From positions 37,033,233-37,097,232 of the forward strand of contig JAKSZU010000004.1 of assembly GCA_026018925.1 (NCBI GenBank): 64,000 bases of DNA, written 5' to 3'. The translations under genes were made by a program, and so were the position numbers. This DNA is from Tupaia tana. Lineage: Eukaryota > Chordata > Mammalia > Scandentia > Tupaiidae. Positions 35,508-46,319 of the stretch are shown here, piece after piece; position 1 is the first letter of the stretch; each line of letters opens with the position of its first letter. The notes beneath the pieces were generated by a model. That model was not told the DNA's origin. It saw nothing but the letters and a program-made list of their open reading frames with translations, and did not search any database.

Positions 35508-35578
35508 GTCCTCGCCAGCTTGCGAAGTGTGAGAAACAACTTCACTATATTGACAAACCTTCATGGAACATCCAACAA
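35508..35578 (+). CDS. PDE4B: PDE4B coding exon, end of UCR1
   Basis: A 71-bp exon with acceptor TTTTTTCTTGTAG (strong pyrimidine tract) and donor AA|GTAAGT. It begins in phase and encodes 23 residues beginning VLASLRSVRNNFTILT and ending HGTSN, then the first two bases of a Lys codon that the next exon completes. It covers the C-terminal helix of UCR1 and the start of linker LR1. SVRNNFTILTNLHGT is the PDE4B version; PDE4D, from memory, has TVRNNFAALTNLQ. No frameshift or stop is present and the exon appears intact. Confidence 0.97.
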
Positions 35579-35719
35579 GTAAGTATGGACTTTTTGTGGT
35601 GGTATGAATCCCTTTCACCAAGGCAAAAAGCATTGAATGGCATTTATAAAACAATTCATAGACGTTTGTCCTCCAAGCTAGTTAAGGTACATAATGAAAT
35701 TTAAAAATAGGCTATAGCA

Positions 35720-35790
35720 TCATAGCATTTTAGAACTGGTAGAATGTCAAAAATTATCTAGTCTGGGTCTCATTGATCTTAGAAAAGAGT
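35720..35790 (+). repeat. Ancient SINE fragment
   Basis: ATCATAGCATTTTAGAACTGG and TTATCTAGTCTGG match a widely shared old mammalian SINE pattern, also seen near 36955 and 39345. Confidence 0.4.
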
Positions 35791-35866
35791 AGAAGTTCTA
35801 AGAACGAGATGAAGGTTTTTGATGTATGCCACTTTGATCAGTAATGATCATAAATTCTGTTACTTT

Positions 35867-36133
35867 TTTTTTTTAGAGAGAGAGGGAGATTTTTTGCTAT
35901 AGGGCACGTGCACTCACTTAAGAGAGAGAGAGAGAGACAGAGGGATAGAAAGTGAGAAATCACCCCCCCCTCCAGGTGGGGGCATGGCCATGCCACAATC
36001 TTTTCTCTTCCATTCTCCTCTTGGGATTTTGAGCATGCAGTACATGAGCCCGGTATGAGTTTTAAGCCACGAGATCCAGGACTCGACTACATGGGAGTCC
36101 AGTGATGTAACCATTATGTCATCTGTTGGTCCT
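35867..36133 (-). repeat. tRNA-derived SINE, reverse
   Basis: TTTTTGCTATAGGGCACGTG, GGGGGCATGGCCATGCC, GGACTCGACTACATGG (anticodon-side deletion) and GTCATCTGTTGGTCC. Confidence 0.87.
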
Positions 36134-36200
36134 ATATTACAATTCTTTTAAACTGAACTACTGATGAATACAGAGACTAAAATTTAAGATAAAAGTTACC

Positions 36201-36463
36201 GAGACCAGCAGTTAACGTAATGGCTATGTTGCTAGACTCCCATGTAGTCGACTGCGGTTCGAGTCCCAGAGCCATCGGCTTGAGCTCACGCCGGGCATGT
36301 GCGCGTGCATGCCCAAGATCCCAAGAGAAGAATGGAGGAGAAGGGATTGCGGCATGGCCATCCCCCCGGGAGGCGATTTCTCGCTTTCTGTCTCTCTGTC
36401 TCTCTCTGTCTGGCTGGCTAGCGCACGCGCCCTATAGCAAAAATCTCTCCAAAAAAAAAAAGT
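36201..36463 (+). repeat. Young tRNA-derived SINE
   Basis: Head GAGACCAGCAGTTAACG TAATGG, intact B box GGTTCGAGTCC, CCCCCCGGGAGG middle, GCGCCCTATAGCAAAAATC end. Duplication TAAAAGTTACC at 36190-36200 and 36464-36474. Confidence 0.95.
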
Positions 36464-36744
36464 TAAAAGTTACCAAAAGCTCAAGTCCAATTTGCCTTTA
36501 TTTTGATATCATAGAAACAGGTTCATGCAGTTTGATAAATAAGAATGGGATTAGCTCTTCCTCTGACCCCAACTAACTACATGACCTTGATCATTTCAAT
36601 TAACATTGTTAATCCTTAATCTCTTCATCTGCAAAATGAAGAGTTGGACCTTAGTATTTCCTACAGTAACTCTCCTCCAAATCAGTTCAATGTATCAATA
36701 TAAACCCAATCTAAGTGTTATGCATTTTACTCTACTGCATGTTT

Positions 36745-36922
36745 TTTTTTTTTTTTTTTTAAGAGAGGTTTTTGCTATAGGGCGCATGCGCTTGCCAGAT
36801 AGAGACAGACAGACAGATAGAAAGCGAGAAATCACTCCCCAGGGGGGATGGCCACGCCACAATCCCTTCTCCGTTCTCCTCTCGGGATCTTGGGCACGCA
36901 CGCACACACGCCCGGCATGAGA
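36745..36922 (-). repeat. 5'-truncated tRNA-derived SINE
   Basis: The 3' two thirds of a young copy (poly-T, TTTGCTATAGGGCGCATGCG, CGGGATCTTGGGCACGC) stops before the tRNA-like head. GCATGTTT at 36737-36744 and 36923-36930 shows it inserted in this truncated form. Confidence 0.88.
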
Positions 36923-37269
36923 GCATGTTTTAAAAGATCATTTCAGCATTCAGAGGGTCATAGAATCCATAATCCTGGAATAGTGAGGCTGAGGAGGCCT
37001 TCCACACCATGGATTCCATCTCTTTGTTGTATATGAGAAACCCAAATCCCCAGGAATCCAGCACCTTGCTAAGAACTACATCATAAATTAGAAACACATC
37101 AGGAGCAAACCCAACTCTCTTGATGTGTCTGCTGGGTCTACTACAGAGAGTAGTCTTCCTCCAATCTTGTGAAACTTTTCATTGACTTTCTATGTCACGT
37201 TATCAAATTTTCATAAAGTGAGCTCAGGGCAAGTGGGAATAAACTCTTCCTTGAATGATTACTTTTCCT

Positions 37270-38220
37270 TTCACTTTCCTGTAACTTGTTGCTAAGCTGC
37301 CCTCCCAAACGACATTCTACACCCTAATAGAGGCTTTCTCATCCTTTGTTGCTCCCCTCTACTCTCTAACCGTCTCTCTAAACTTCCACCAGAGTAAACG
37401 TTCTCACATGCTGTTTGACCACGTCACTTTCCAGCTTGATGCAGTTCAATAGTCCATTCTTACCGCTGTGATACAGTTTAAATGCTAGAGCCTAGCACTG
37501 AAGGCACCTCATGGCTCAGCACAAGTTCGTTTTGATTGCTAGTTGATTAGACTTAGACTTACTGCAATTAATATGGAAGCAAGAGTCTTGTCCTAGCCTC
37601 TTTTGGAGTGGTGCTCCCCATGTATGGACTTACTAATTAATGCATTCAACAGGTACCTATTTAGTACATTCTATTCATCCATGCATGCAGGTATGCATTT
37701 CACACGTGTATGCCGAGCAGGCAGCAACATCGTAGTGGCCAAAACAGAAAGGTTCTCTGCACTGTCAGAGCCTCCATCCTAATATGCGTGCCAGGGGATA
37801 GTGTTGAACAATCGCACCAGGTGCCTCTGGTTAACGACTGTGGTCTGCTGTTTCCCTGTAGACGCTCTTCTCCATCCTAATTATGGACCTCCTCGTCCCT
37901 CTTCTCAAACTGTTTACTTCTCCCTGCCAGTGTCTGCTTGGCCAAATCCTGATTAGTTTTTTGTGATACATCTCTAGGATCACCTTTGCCAAGGTTCTTT
38001 CTGTGACTGCACCAAACCTGGTGGAGAGGCTCTCATCTCTCATCCTTCCCCTCCTCCCAGCACTCTGCATACCTTATCACACTCTCTATGGATCTCTGCT
38101 CACCACTAGACTATGTTTCTCTTAAGGATGAGAATTGTGTTTATTTTGTGAGTTTCTAAGAATTAGCAGAATGCCTGACACATGGTTTCTGCTCCATAAA
38201 TATTCATCGTACTACACAGT
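37270..38220 (+). repeat. L2 LINE mosaic
   Basis: CCACGTCACTTTCCAGCTTG, TCAAACTGTTTACTTCTCCC, AGAATGCCTGACACATGG and CCATAAATATTCATCG are L2 motifs in order. A reversed-L2-like stretch may interrupt at 37640-37790. Confidence 0.55.
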
Positions 38221-38319
38221 TTTGAATAGATAAGTATTGGAGAAAAGACCTCTAGTTATTTAGAAAAAAAAATTTAAAGAATTATTTAATTTTATTCAAC
38301 CTCATTTATTTTATTTTAT

Positions 38320-38330
38320 TTGAAGTTGAC

Positions 38331-38371
<41 letters not shown>

Positions 38372-38463
38372 TGAGAATGCAAGCTGCCGAGTCCAGGACT
38401 CGAACCACATTCAGCCATGTGAGAGTTCAGCTGCCTTAACCACCATACCACCTGCCGGTCCCC
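38320..38463 (-). repeat. Short SINE subfamily, reverse, with (GA)n
   Basis: GAAGTTGACCGG, a (GA)n run at 38333-38367, GGACTCGAACCAC, CCACCTGCCGGTCCCC. Lacks the central region and the CCCTATAGC end of the main family. Confidence 0.85.
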
Positions 38464-38469
38464 ATAGAA

Positions 38470-39350
38470 AGTTATTTGTTAGGAATGATTCCTTTTCTAT
38501 TGTCTTTCAGGAGTGGATACAGCATACTGAGGGTATCTCTTGCCCCCATGCCCACTCCTCATAAATTTACTTAACAACTCAAACTGTTAGATTTAGGGAA
38601 CTCAGACGTTGCTTTCTGGGATATTTGACTTGGTTCCAGGGTGACACTCCCTGCCTTGAATGTAACATTTAAGCAATAATTACATCCTTGGAGTGGTTTT
38701 CATTAGACATCTGGGTAGTGTGGTTTATTATATGAAAAGGAACTCCCACATAGAACTATACTTCTCATAAGTCAAAATTTTCCTTTATCTTTTAGCTCCT
38801 TACTTTGTATAAAAGCAGGCCATTGTCTGCCTGAGCTTTACCACCCAAAGGGGGAAAATCTCAGAGTTCCTATGGAGGTGATTTCTTCGCACCTCCATAA
38901 AATGTTCCATTGAGGAATGATTGATTGGGCCTGTATTTCTTGGCTGCAAATTAAAATCTACATTTTCTTTGTCCCAGTAGTACATATTGAAAATATGGCT
39001 TTCATTTAGATTTGTTATTTCAGATAAGCACCCCTGAAACATTTGCTCAAACAGCCTGATGGGGTAATCAGGGGTGCGAGTGAGAGCGCCATTCAGCAAT
39101 CTGGCACTGAGCGAATGGAGGTATCCTTCATCATTCAGCCCTGTCACGAACATCACCAATATCATCTGTGGCTATCAGAAAAGCATGTAACATCTTTGTA
39201 CTAACATTCTTCCAAAGCATAATTTAATCACCATGTGTGTAATCTTTGGGAAAGAACTAATAACCACTTACATTTTTTTTTTTCAGCCTATCTCTGAAGT
39301 GTCTTTCATTGCTTTATGTACTTTGGCATAGGATTTGAATTAGCTGAGAA
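38470..39350. other. Repeat-poor block, candidate conserved non-coding
   Basis: About 880 bp with no recognised repeat in a SINE-dense intron. It carries the longest non-repeat ORF of the window on the minus strand (38800-39165, 121 codons), which resembles no known protein. Confidence 0.4.
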
Positions 39351-39620
39351 TCGTAAAATCTTGAGCATTCAGAGCTGGAAAAGACCTAGCCAAATTTCCT
39401 TAGAGTAAGTGAGGGAATATATGTAAAACCCCTCACAGAACCTGGCTCCTAGTAAATCAGCAGTAAATGTTGCTTGCTGCCTGCTCTCCCCAAGTGAGGA
39501 AGAAACTAAGAGGTTCGGTAAACTGCCCAGGGCTGTACAGTGGGAAGGTGCCAGAGCCAAGTTAGGACTCCTGCCTTCTTATTCATAGTCCAGTTCCCTC
39601 TCCGCTGTGCTATTCAGGGT
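39350..39620 (-). repeat. MIR-like ancient SINE, reverse
   Basis: CAGAGCTGGAAAAGACCTAGC, GAAGAAACTAAGAGGTTCGG, AAACTGCCCAGGGCTGTACAG and GGTGCCAGAGCCAAGTTAGG. Confidence 0.55.
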
Positions 39621-40177
39621 TGGAAAGTATTAACTGCCGTGGCCATAGTGTGCTCCCTATTATGCTACTGTCTTCAGTAGCTGGCGTATAACTTTAGGAT
39701 TTTTCTGTAAGTTAGGTACCATTAGAAACCAGACACTCAATACCATTTCCTCCTGGGAGTCATCCCAGTTTTCTCACCAGCGCTCTCATGCCCTACAATC
39801 ACTAAAAATGTGGCTGCCGGAAGTCCTTTATTCATGTATAATGTATTGGGCCTCTTCTTCACACCAGGTCACGAGAATGAATGATAAACCAAATAAACAT
39901 GGCCTCTGTCTTTCTAAATCTTAATCTTATGCATTCTTGTCTAAATTAACAACTTCGAATAAAAGTCATATTTTCATAATGAATTTCTAGGACAAAGGAA
40001 TTTGTGTTAAATGTGTAATTTCTGAGAAATTGAGAGAACTGGGTATTCTGTGTAGTCATTCAATTAAGTCAACGTTTCTAACATTTAGGGTCTTATGGCT
40101 CAAGTTCTCCTTTCCCAAAAGCCTTCTCGGAAACTCAGGAAAAGATGCAAAATAAAATGATCAAGAATACATTATCA

Positions 40178-40425
40178 GGACCGGCATAATGGTTACATCA
40201 CTAGACTCCCATGTAGTCACCCACAGTTTCGACCCGTGACTTAAAACTCACGCAGGGCGCATGTGTGTACATGGCCAAGATTCTGAGAGAAGAATGGAGG
40301 AGAAGGAATTATGGCGTGGTCATCCCTCCTGGGAGGGGGTGTGTGTGTGATTCTTGCTTTCTGCCTCTCTGTTTCTCCAGTAGATGCACACATCCTATAG
40401 CAAAAATGTCTGTTAAAATTTTTTT
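40178..40425 (+). repeat. tRNA-derived SINE
   Basis: Head GGACCGGCATAATGG (short deletion), GGAGAATGGAGG-type middle, CCATCCCTCC analogue, ACATCCTATAGCAAAAATG end. Confidence 0.85.
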
Positions 40426-40439
40426 TAAAATGAATGTAT

Positions 40440-41010
40440 TATTAACCCAGTGAATATGTATTGAATATCTACAACATATCAAGTGTTATAACAGATTCCA
40501 GAATTACAACACAAAACTCAATCTTTGTTTAAAGTTTTCTCAGGTGAGTTGAGGAGACAAGCAAATAGGAATTGGGATACGGTATGAGCAGTACAATGAT
40601 GGGATGAGTGTAGAAAACTACAGAGCACAGGAGGGGGTCATTCCCAGGAGGGATGTCTCTTCTGAAGAGGTAGTGTCCAAGTGGAGTCCTAGGACATGGG
40701 AGAGTTAGCCACTTACAAAGAAGGACAGACATATTCACCTGAGCAAGGACACAGCAATAAGACAACATGCTGTGTTCAGGGAACAGGAAGTGCTATGTGG
40801 ACCATGCCTGTATATGAAAAGGAAACTAAATAAAACATATATAGAGAGCATTTATTTCCTCAAATCATCCTCATCAATGGTTCATTCAATCAAGTGTCCA
40901 TCAATATTTTTGGAGTTTCTACTGTTTACAGGACATTCAGTAGATACTGCAAGAGACATAGGGAAGGGAGCCAAACTAGAACTTGCAATCAACAGGTCAC
41001 GGATTATTAG
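40440..41010. repeat. Old L2/MIR-like debris
   Basis: ATTGAATATCTACAACATATC, GTGTCCAAGTGGAGTCC and TTCATTCAATCAAG fit reversed L2-type pieces; poorly preserved. Confidence 0.35.
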
Positions 41011-41034
41011 TGGAGATAATACAAGAAAGATAAG

Positions 41035-42540
41035 ATGACTTCAACAAGTTCATGGAAAAATGCAAGAAAAAGATAAGAACAAAGATTATAAACTTTCTTT
41101 TTCAACATAAGCTCCAGTAAGTTCAAGACACTTCAGTAAGTGGTAGTACCAGTCATTTAGCCCATTCCAAAGGAACTGAGAGTCCTGGGAATTTAGCCAT
41201 ATCAACACAGTGTTTTTTATAGAATTAATTGAAGAAAAATGGGTACCCTACAAAGTTTTTGTTGTTATTATTTAGTTTATTATAGGCCACGTTTGCTCAC
41301 TAGAGAGAGAGAAAATGTGAGAAATGGTCACACCACAATCTCTTCTCTTCATTTTCCTCTTGGGATTTTGGGCATGCACACACATGTGCCTAGCACATTT
41401 TTTCAAACCACTGGGTAAGGGACTTGAATTGCACAGTCAGCCATGTAGGATCCAGCTGACTTAACCTCCATGCTATCTTCTGGCTCACCTATAAAGATTT
41501 GTTTAAGACTAGGAAATAAAAAGAAGTCAGAATAAACCAGAAGGACTATCAGTTGGATGCCGAATGACTTCCCATCAAAACTCTGACAAAATTTACTTTG
41601 TTTGACGAGAGGAGTGAGGAGGAGCATTGCCCTGGTGGAGAAAGACTTTCCTGTGCATTTTCCTGATAGAACTTCAGCTTTCTCAAAGCTGAAAAAAATC
41701 TCAAAAGAATCAGATATTATCAGGCCTTGGCCCTCAGAAAGTAAAAAAAAATCAAAATGCCTTGAGGATCCCAAATAACTGTTGCTATGGTTTGCTCTTG
41801 CTCAGGCAGCTTCTACTTTGAACCACTTCCATGGCTTGGGAGCCATTTCTTTGATTGCACTTTGTGTTCAGGATCACACTGAGAAAACCTGTGTCATCTT
41901 CTGTTCCAGTTCTTCGGAGAAATACTTTAGGATCCTGATACTGCTTAATTAAAATTTTTATCAAAATCACTACTCCTGTCTACACCTGAACTAGGATGTA
42001 ACAGTTTTGGCACCCACCAAACAGAAAGTTTTCTCAACTTTGATTTTTCAGTCAGAATTGTATAAACTGAATTAATCGAGCTGTTTACGATGTTGGCTGT
42101 GGTTAATCTTCAGTCATTTCCAGATAGGATAAGAACAAGATTAAGTTTTTTCTAACACATTGCTATAAATGGTCGGCCGCTGCAAGTGTCACCTTCAAGG
42201 TCATCTCATCTCTTCTTAAAAAGAGTTATCCACTGATAAATTGTTGTTTTCTCAGGGCATTGTACTATAATGTTTTTATAAAGGATCAATGATTTCATCA
42301 TTCTTCCACCCAAGCCGCATCATCAACTCCATGTTTGTTATTTCGATTTTAGCAGAACTAATGTTCTGATAGGGCCTCTTTTCAAACAGATAACCGTCTG
42401 TCTTAGTACCTGAAATTAAGTCCTGTTAAGGTGTATCACAACTAGTTAGTACACGTTTATTTTGGTGCAAAAAATTTGAATTGTATGCATGGTTTTTTCA
42501 TAATATGCATTTCCATGAACTTTTGGAAGACATTCCCCCT
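41035..42540 (-). pseudogene. Mariner transposon relic with dead transposase
   Basis: The two ends are inverted: GTTCATGGAAAAATG at the left, and CATTTCCATGAACTTTTGG at the right. Read on the minus strand, broken frames show mariner transposase blocks in order: AKIEITNMELMMRLGWKNDE near 42350, YQWITLFKK near 42230, SVYTILTEKSKLRKLSVWWV near 42040, and KCLELTGAYVEKES at the C-terminal end near 41110. Stops and shifts occur throughout, so it is inactive. A SINE (41270-41487) is inserted in it. The end sequence resembles the Hsmar2 group as I recall it. Confidence 0.85.
41270..41487 (-). repeat. tRNA-derived SINE inside the mariner relic
   Basis: TTATAGGCCACG, CCACAATCTCTTCTCTTC, GGGATTTTGGGCATGC, GGGACTTGAATTGC, and an eroded head CTTCTGGCTCACC. 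Confidence 0.85.
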
Positions 42541-42671
42541 CATATGTACCTGTATGAATTAATTATAACATGAGGCAATGACCATAAGGTACAAATAAAG
42601 CACCCCAGAAGATTGGAGCAGGAACTATTTTTTGGCTAAGAGGATATCATCTGTTGGGGAACTTAATTTTT

Positions 42672-42839
42672 TTTTAATTATTTTATTTTAATTTTATTTA
42701 TTATTATTATTTTCCAGTTAGATCAGAGAGAGACAGAGAGCCAGAAAGTGAGAAAGCAAGGCACCAGGTCTGGGACTTGAACCATAGTTGGCCATGTGGG
42801 AGTCCAGCACCTTTAACTACCATGCCACCTGCTGGCCCC
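42672..42839 (-). repeat. Short SINE subfamily, reverse, 16-bp duplication
   Basis: Tail of T and ATT repeats, AGTTAGATCAGAGAGAG, GGACTTGAACC, GCCACCTGCTGGCCCC. Perfect duplication GGGGAACTTAATTTTT at 42656-42671 and 42840-42855. The head holds a CTCF-like core (42824-42835, minus strand). Confidence 0.93.
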
Positions 42840-43207
42840 GGGGAACTTAATTTTTGAAGGACAGGTAATATTTAGTGTGGAGAGAACTTCCCTGACAGAG
42901 GAATAGCTGAAGTAAAGTCAAGAAATGGGCAGTCCATGTTCAAGGAAAAAGAAGTAACTAAGTTTGGCTTTGGCAAAGAATGAGTCAGTTCTTTTCCTCA
43001 TTCATTCTTCCATTCATTCTTCCTTCCAATAAATATTTACAGAGTGCTTGGTATATGAAAGATCATTCTAGGTGCTAGGAATACGGAAGTGAACAAGTTG
43101 TCCTCCACCTAGATAAAATTTACATCTAATCTAAGGACTCATATGTTGAACATATTAGACAGTACCTATTTTAATCACCATTTTAAAGTGCTACAAAGAA
43201 GTATAAT

Positions 43208-43474
43208 TTTTTATTTTTTGGAGAGGTTTCTTTTCGTCAAAAGACGCATGCACTCGCCAGAAAGACAGAGAGAGAGAGAGAGACAGAAAGTGAGAAATCA
43301 CCCCCCAGGAAAGATGGCCACGCCGCAATCCCTTCTCCTCCATTCTCCTCTTGGGATCTTGGGCACACACACACACGCGCCCGGCATGAGTGTAAGCCAC
43401 TGGGTCCTGGATTTGAACCATAGTTGACTATATCAGAGTCCAGCAACATAGCCATTATGCCAACTGCTGGTTCC
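43208..43474 (-). repeat. tRNA-derived SINE, reverse
   Basis: GAGAGGTTTC, GACGCATGCACTCGCC, GATGGCCACGCCGC, GGATTTGAACC, CCAACTGCTGG. Duplication AAGAAGTA(T/C)AA at 43196-43206 and 43475-43485. Confidence 0.9.
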
Positions 43475-43689
43475 AAGAAGTACAATATTCATGAGAGCAC
43501 ACAGTCAGTCCTTGATTTGTGATTAAATATCAGGTGGGTATGAATTCTGAAAGATAAAGTGGGAGAAGTATGTTGAGGCCAAAGAGCTAAGGACTTGAAT
43601 GCCAGGCTAAGGAGTTTGGAATTTAATCTCTTAATTTCACTGAAAAGCAGCCCTTAGTATTAGTGCAGATGTTATCAGCAGATGGCATA

Positions 43690-43870
43690 ATGGGAAAAAC
43701 ATGCACTTTGGATTCAGACTTAGCTTTGAGTCCTCGCTATGCCCATTAGAAACCGTGTGTGCTTTGTTATGTTTCTTAAGTCTCAGAGCTTCAGCTTCCT
43801 TATATGAGAATACTCCAAATGGAAGCTAAGAAGTACTTCACCCAGTGCTTAGCAAAGAAAAGCAATCATT
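43690..43870 (+). repeat. MIR SINE
   Basis: CACTTTGGATTCAGACTTAGC, TTGAGTCCTCGCTATGCCC, TCTCAGAGCTTCAGCTTCC, CCCAGTGCTTAGC. Confidence 0.75.
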
Positions 43871-44072
43871 GGCCTATAATTTTCCTTCTCTTATCACAAT
43901 GTGAATTTCAGCCACAGTTTAAAATTACCTTCTGAGAACACCCAGCTAAGATATTAGTGGTAGATGTGGATCTTGTGGATGACTCTGCAGGTACAAGGTA
44001 TGGTTACCTTAAAGCCAGATTACCCGTAAGGGGTTATAAATTGATTTGGAGCACTTAAAAACTAATAAACTA

Positions 44073-44334
44073 GGGAGCAGCAGATGGCATAATGGTTACA
44101 TTGCTGGACTCCCATATTGTCAACCGTTAGAGTCCCAGACCTGGAGGCTTATAACTCACACCAGGTGCATGTGTGCGTGTGTCCAAAATCTCAAGGGGAG
44201 AATAGAGAAGGGATTGCAACATGGCCATCCCCCCCAGGGGAATGATTTCTAGCTTTCTATCTCTGTGTCTCTCTAGTGAGTGCATATACCCTATAGCAAA
44301 AATCTCTTTTAAGAAATAAACAAACAACATCAAC
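44073..44334 (+). repeat. tRNA-derived SINE
   Basis: Head GGGAGCAGCAGATGGCATAA TGG, CCCCCCCAGGGG, TACCCTATAGCAAAAATC. Duplication AAAAACTAA(T/C)AAACT on both sides. Confidence 0.9.
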
Positions 44335-44424
44335 AAAAAACTAACAAACTGTTGTAGCCACACCTGGAGGAAGATCTGCCTTAGCAATAACTTAATCTGT
44401 GATTCGCTATCATTTATAATTTGG

Positions 44425-44560
44425 TTTATTTCTCAAATTTGTCTGTGTGTGGAATTTCCTAGAGGAGTAAAAAAAAATACAGATTCTCAAGCCTCAGCTT
44501 AGATATATAGAGATAGATTCTTCAGGGATGGCAAAGGGAATTTAGTGGCTCTAGCAATGA
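44425..44560 (+). mobile_element. MER5-like hAT fragment
   Basis: TTCTCAAATTTGTCTG, GGAATTTCCTAGAGGAG and ATACAGATTCTCAAGCCTC match the MER5 pattern. Confidence 0.5.
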
Positions 44561-44697
44561 GCTGGCTGCTCGTCCATGTTTGAGAACCTCTGGCCCATAG
44601 TGTCACGGTCTTATTCATTGTTAATATCTTTCGCTTCTTTGTGGGGCAGAAAGTCCTTAATACTGGTGGTGCTGGTTTTTGTTGTTATTGTTTTGTT

Positions 44698-44960
44698 TTT
44701 TAGATATTTTTGCTATAGAATACGTGCACTCACTGGAGAGACAGAAAGCAAGAAACACACCCCACACACACACCAAGAGATGGCCACTCCACAATCCTGT
44801 CTCCTCCATTCTCCTCTTGGGATTTGGACACACACACACCCACACACACACCCACACATATACCCAGTGTGAGTTTCAAGCTACCGGGTCCAGGACTTGA
44901 ACCATAGTTTGCCATGTGGGAGTCCAGCAATGTAACCATTATACCATCTGCTGGTCTCAG
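44698..44960 (-). repeat. tRNA-derived SINE, reverse
   Basis: TTTTTGCTATAGAATACGTG, two CA-rich expansions, CCGGGTCCAGGACTTGAACC and CATCTGCTGGTC. Confidence 0.88.
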
Positions 44961-45097
44961 TATCGGTGGTTCTGAAGGTGTGGCCTCTAGACCAGACATA
45001 TTAGCAGCACCAGGAAATGTAATGGAAAATCAAACTCTCAAGCCATCCAAGAACTACAGAGTCCAAAACTCTGTTGGTAGGATCCAGCAATGTTTTT

Positions 45098-45296
45098 GTT
45101 GTTGCTTATGTTTACATATCAGGAGAGAAAGACTCCCAACAGGGTCCTGCCATGCTTTGATCATTCTCTAGTCTTTCAGCCATCCAGGATCATGGGCACA
45201 TCCACAACCTGAACCTGGGGTCTTCCCATATGGTTCCAGTGTCACATCATGGTGCCCTGCTACATGCAGCAGTGTAGCTGAGCTTAGCAATATATT
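45098..45296 (-). repeat. Second SINE family, reverse
   Basis: AGGAGAGAAAGACTCCCAACAG, CCATCCAGGATCATGGGC and CCTGGGGTCTTCCC correspond to the copy at 16970. Inserted in the MER5A-like element. Confidence 0.65.
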
Positions 45297-45299
45297 GTA

Positions 45300-45482
45300 T
45301 TTTATTTTAAATAATTATTTATTTATTTCATTAATTTATTCATTTATTTAAATTTGACTGGAGAGAGACAGAAAGAGGGAGAGAGAGAAAGTGAGAAAGC
45401 AAGCCACCAAGTCCAGGACTTGAACCACAGTCGGTCATGTGGGAGTCCAGCACCTCAACCACCACACCACCTACCAGCCCCC
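45300..45482 (-). repeat. Short SINE subfamily, reverse
   Basis: (ATTT)n, AAATTTGACTGGAGAGAGAC, GAGAAAGCAAGCC, GGACTTGAACC, CCACCTACCAGCCCCC. Same layout as 38320 and 42672. Confidence 0.85.
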
Positions 45483-46319
45483 AGTAGTATGTTTTAATAA
45501 GTCTTCCAGGTTATTCTGATGCATTCTAAGCTTTAAGGGCACTGCACTATACTATTTCTGGGTTGTTCTTCAGCAGTGCACTGGGAATACAGGAGAGAGG
45601 CAGAGGAAGTACTGCAAAACATGAAAAGAAGAATGAAAGCAGACAAAATGGGGGAGGGAAGAGAAAGAGAATGGAAGAAGAAAGAAATGGAGAAAGAGCA
45701 TAATTATTCATAGAACATGGATTTGTTGTTTCATTTGACTCTCAACATCAGCGGGCTTGTTATCATGTAGAATAGCACCCTAGTTTCTCTGTGAAAGGAT
45801 GGCCCCCCTAAGTTAATCAAGCTACAGTATTGTTCTCATGGGCTGTGTGACCTTTGGCAAGGGACTACCTCTCTGGGTCTCAGTTTCCTGAGGTGCACAA
45901 CTGCGAACCTGCCTGAACTGACTGATCCCTCAGGGTCTCTCTGGCTATAACTTTGTATAGCACCGCCGGGAGGAATTGGGATTCACTCTGACACGTGGAG
46001 TGATGTCTGAGCAAGCCTCTCCTCCTCTGACAGCTTTTTGAAACAGCAGAACCTGAAATAGAGGGGCTGGTTAGGGCCCTGGGGTAAACAACTTCCTTCC
46101 TGGAGAGTTGAAACATCCTGAGGCTGTGCAGAGGGAAATTCCAGGCCATCTGGATGTGAGAGAATTGCAGTCATCTACCCATGTTACAGGAGCCTGCCTT
46201 CCGGAGACAGCATTATGTCACCACAGCTCATTATGACCTGGAAAACTCCTCAGTCATCATGGGGGCAGGGGGGCGGGATTAATACACAGACTCAGTCCTT
46301 CTTTTCTCTGTCTCCACAG

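Larger units (their letters stand above)
44962..45540 (+). mobile_element. MER5A-like hAT element split by two SINEs
   Basis: Left part: GGTGGTTCTGAAGGTGTGG, CAGCACCAGGAAATG, AACTCTCAAG and ATCCAGCAATGTTT. Right part after the SINEs: TGTTTTAATAAGTCTTCCAG GTTATTCTGATGC. Together they follow MER5A order. Confidence 0.75.
35579..46319 (+). other. PDE4B: PDE4B intron, 10,741 bp
   Basis: It runs from GTAAGT to CCACAG and splits a Lys codon after base two. It holds many SINEs, an L2 mosaic, a mariner relic and a MER5A-like fragment. A repeat-poor block is at 38470-39350. Confidence 0.95.
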
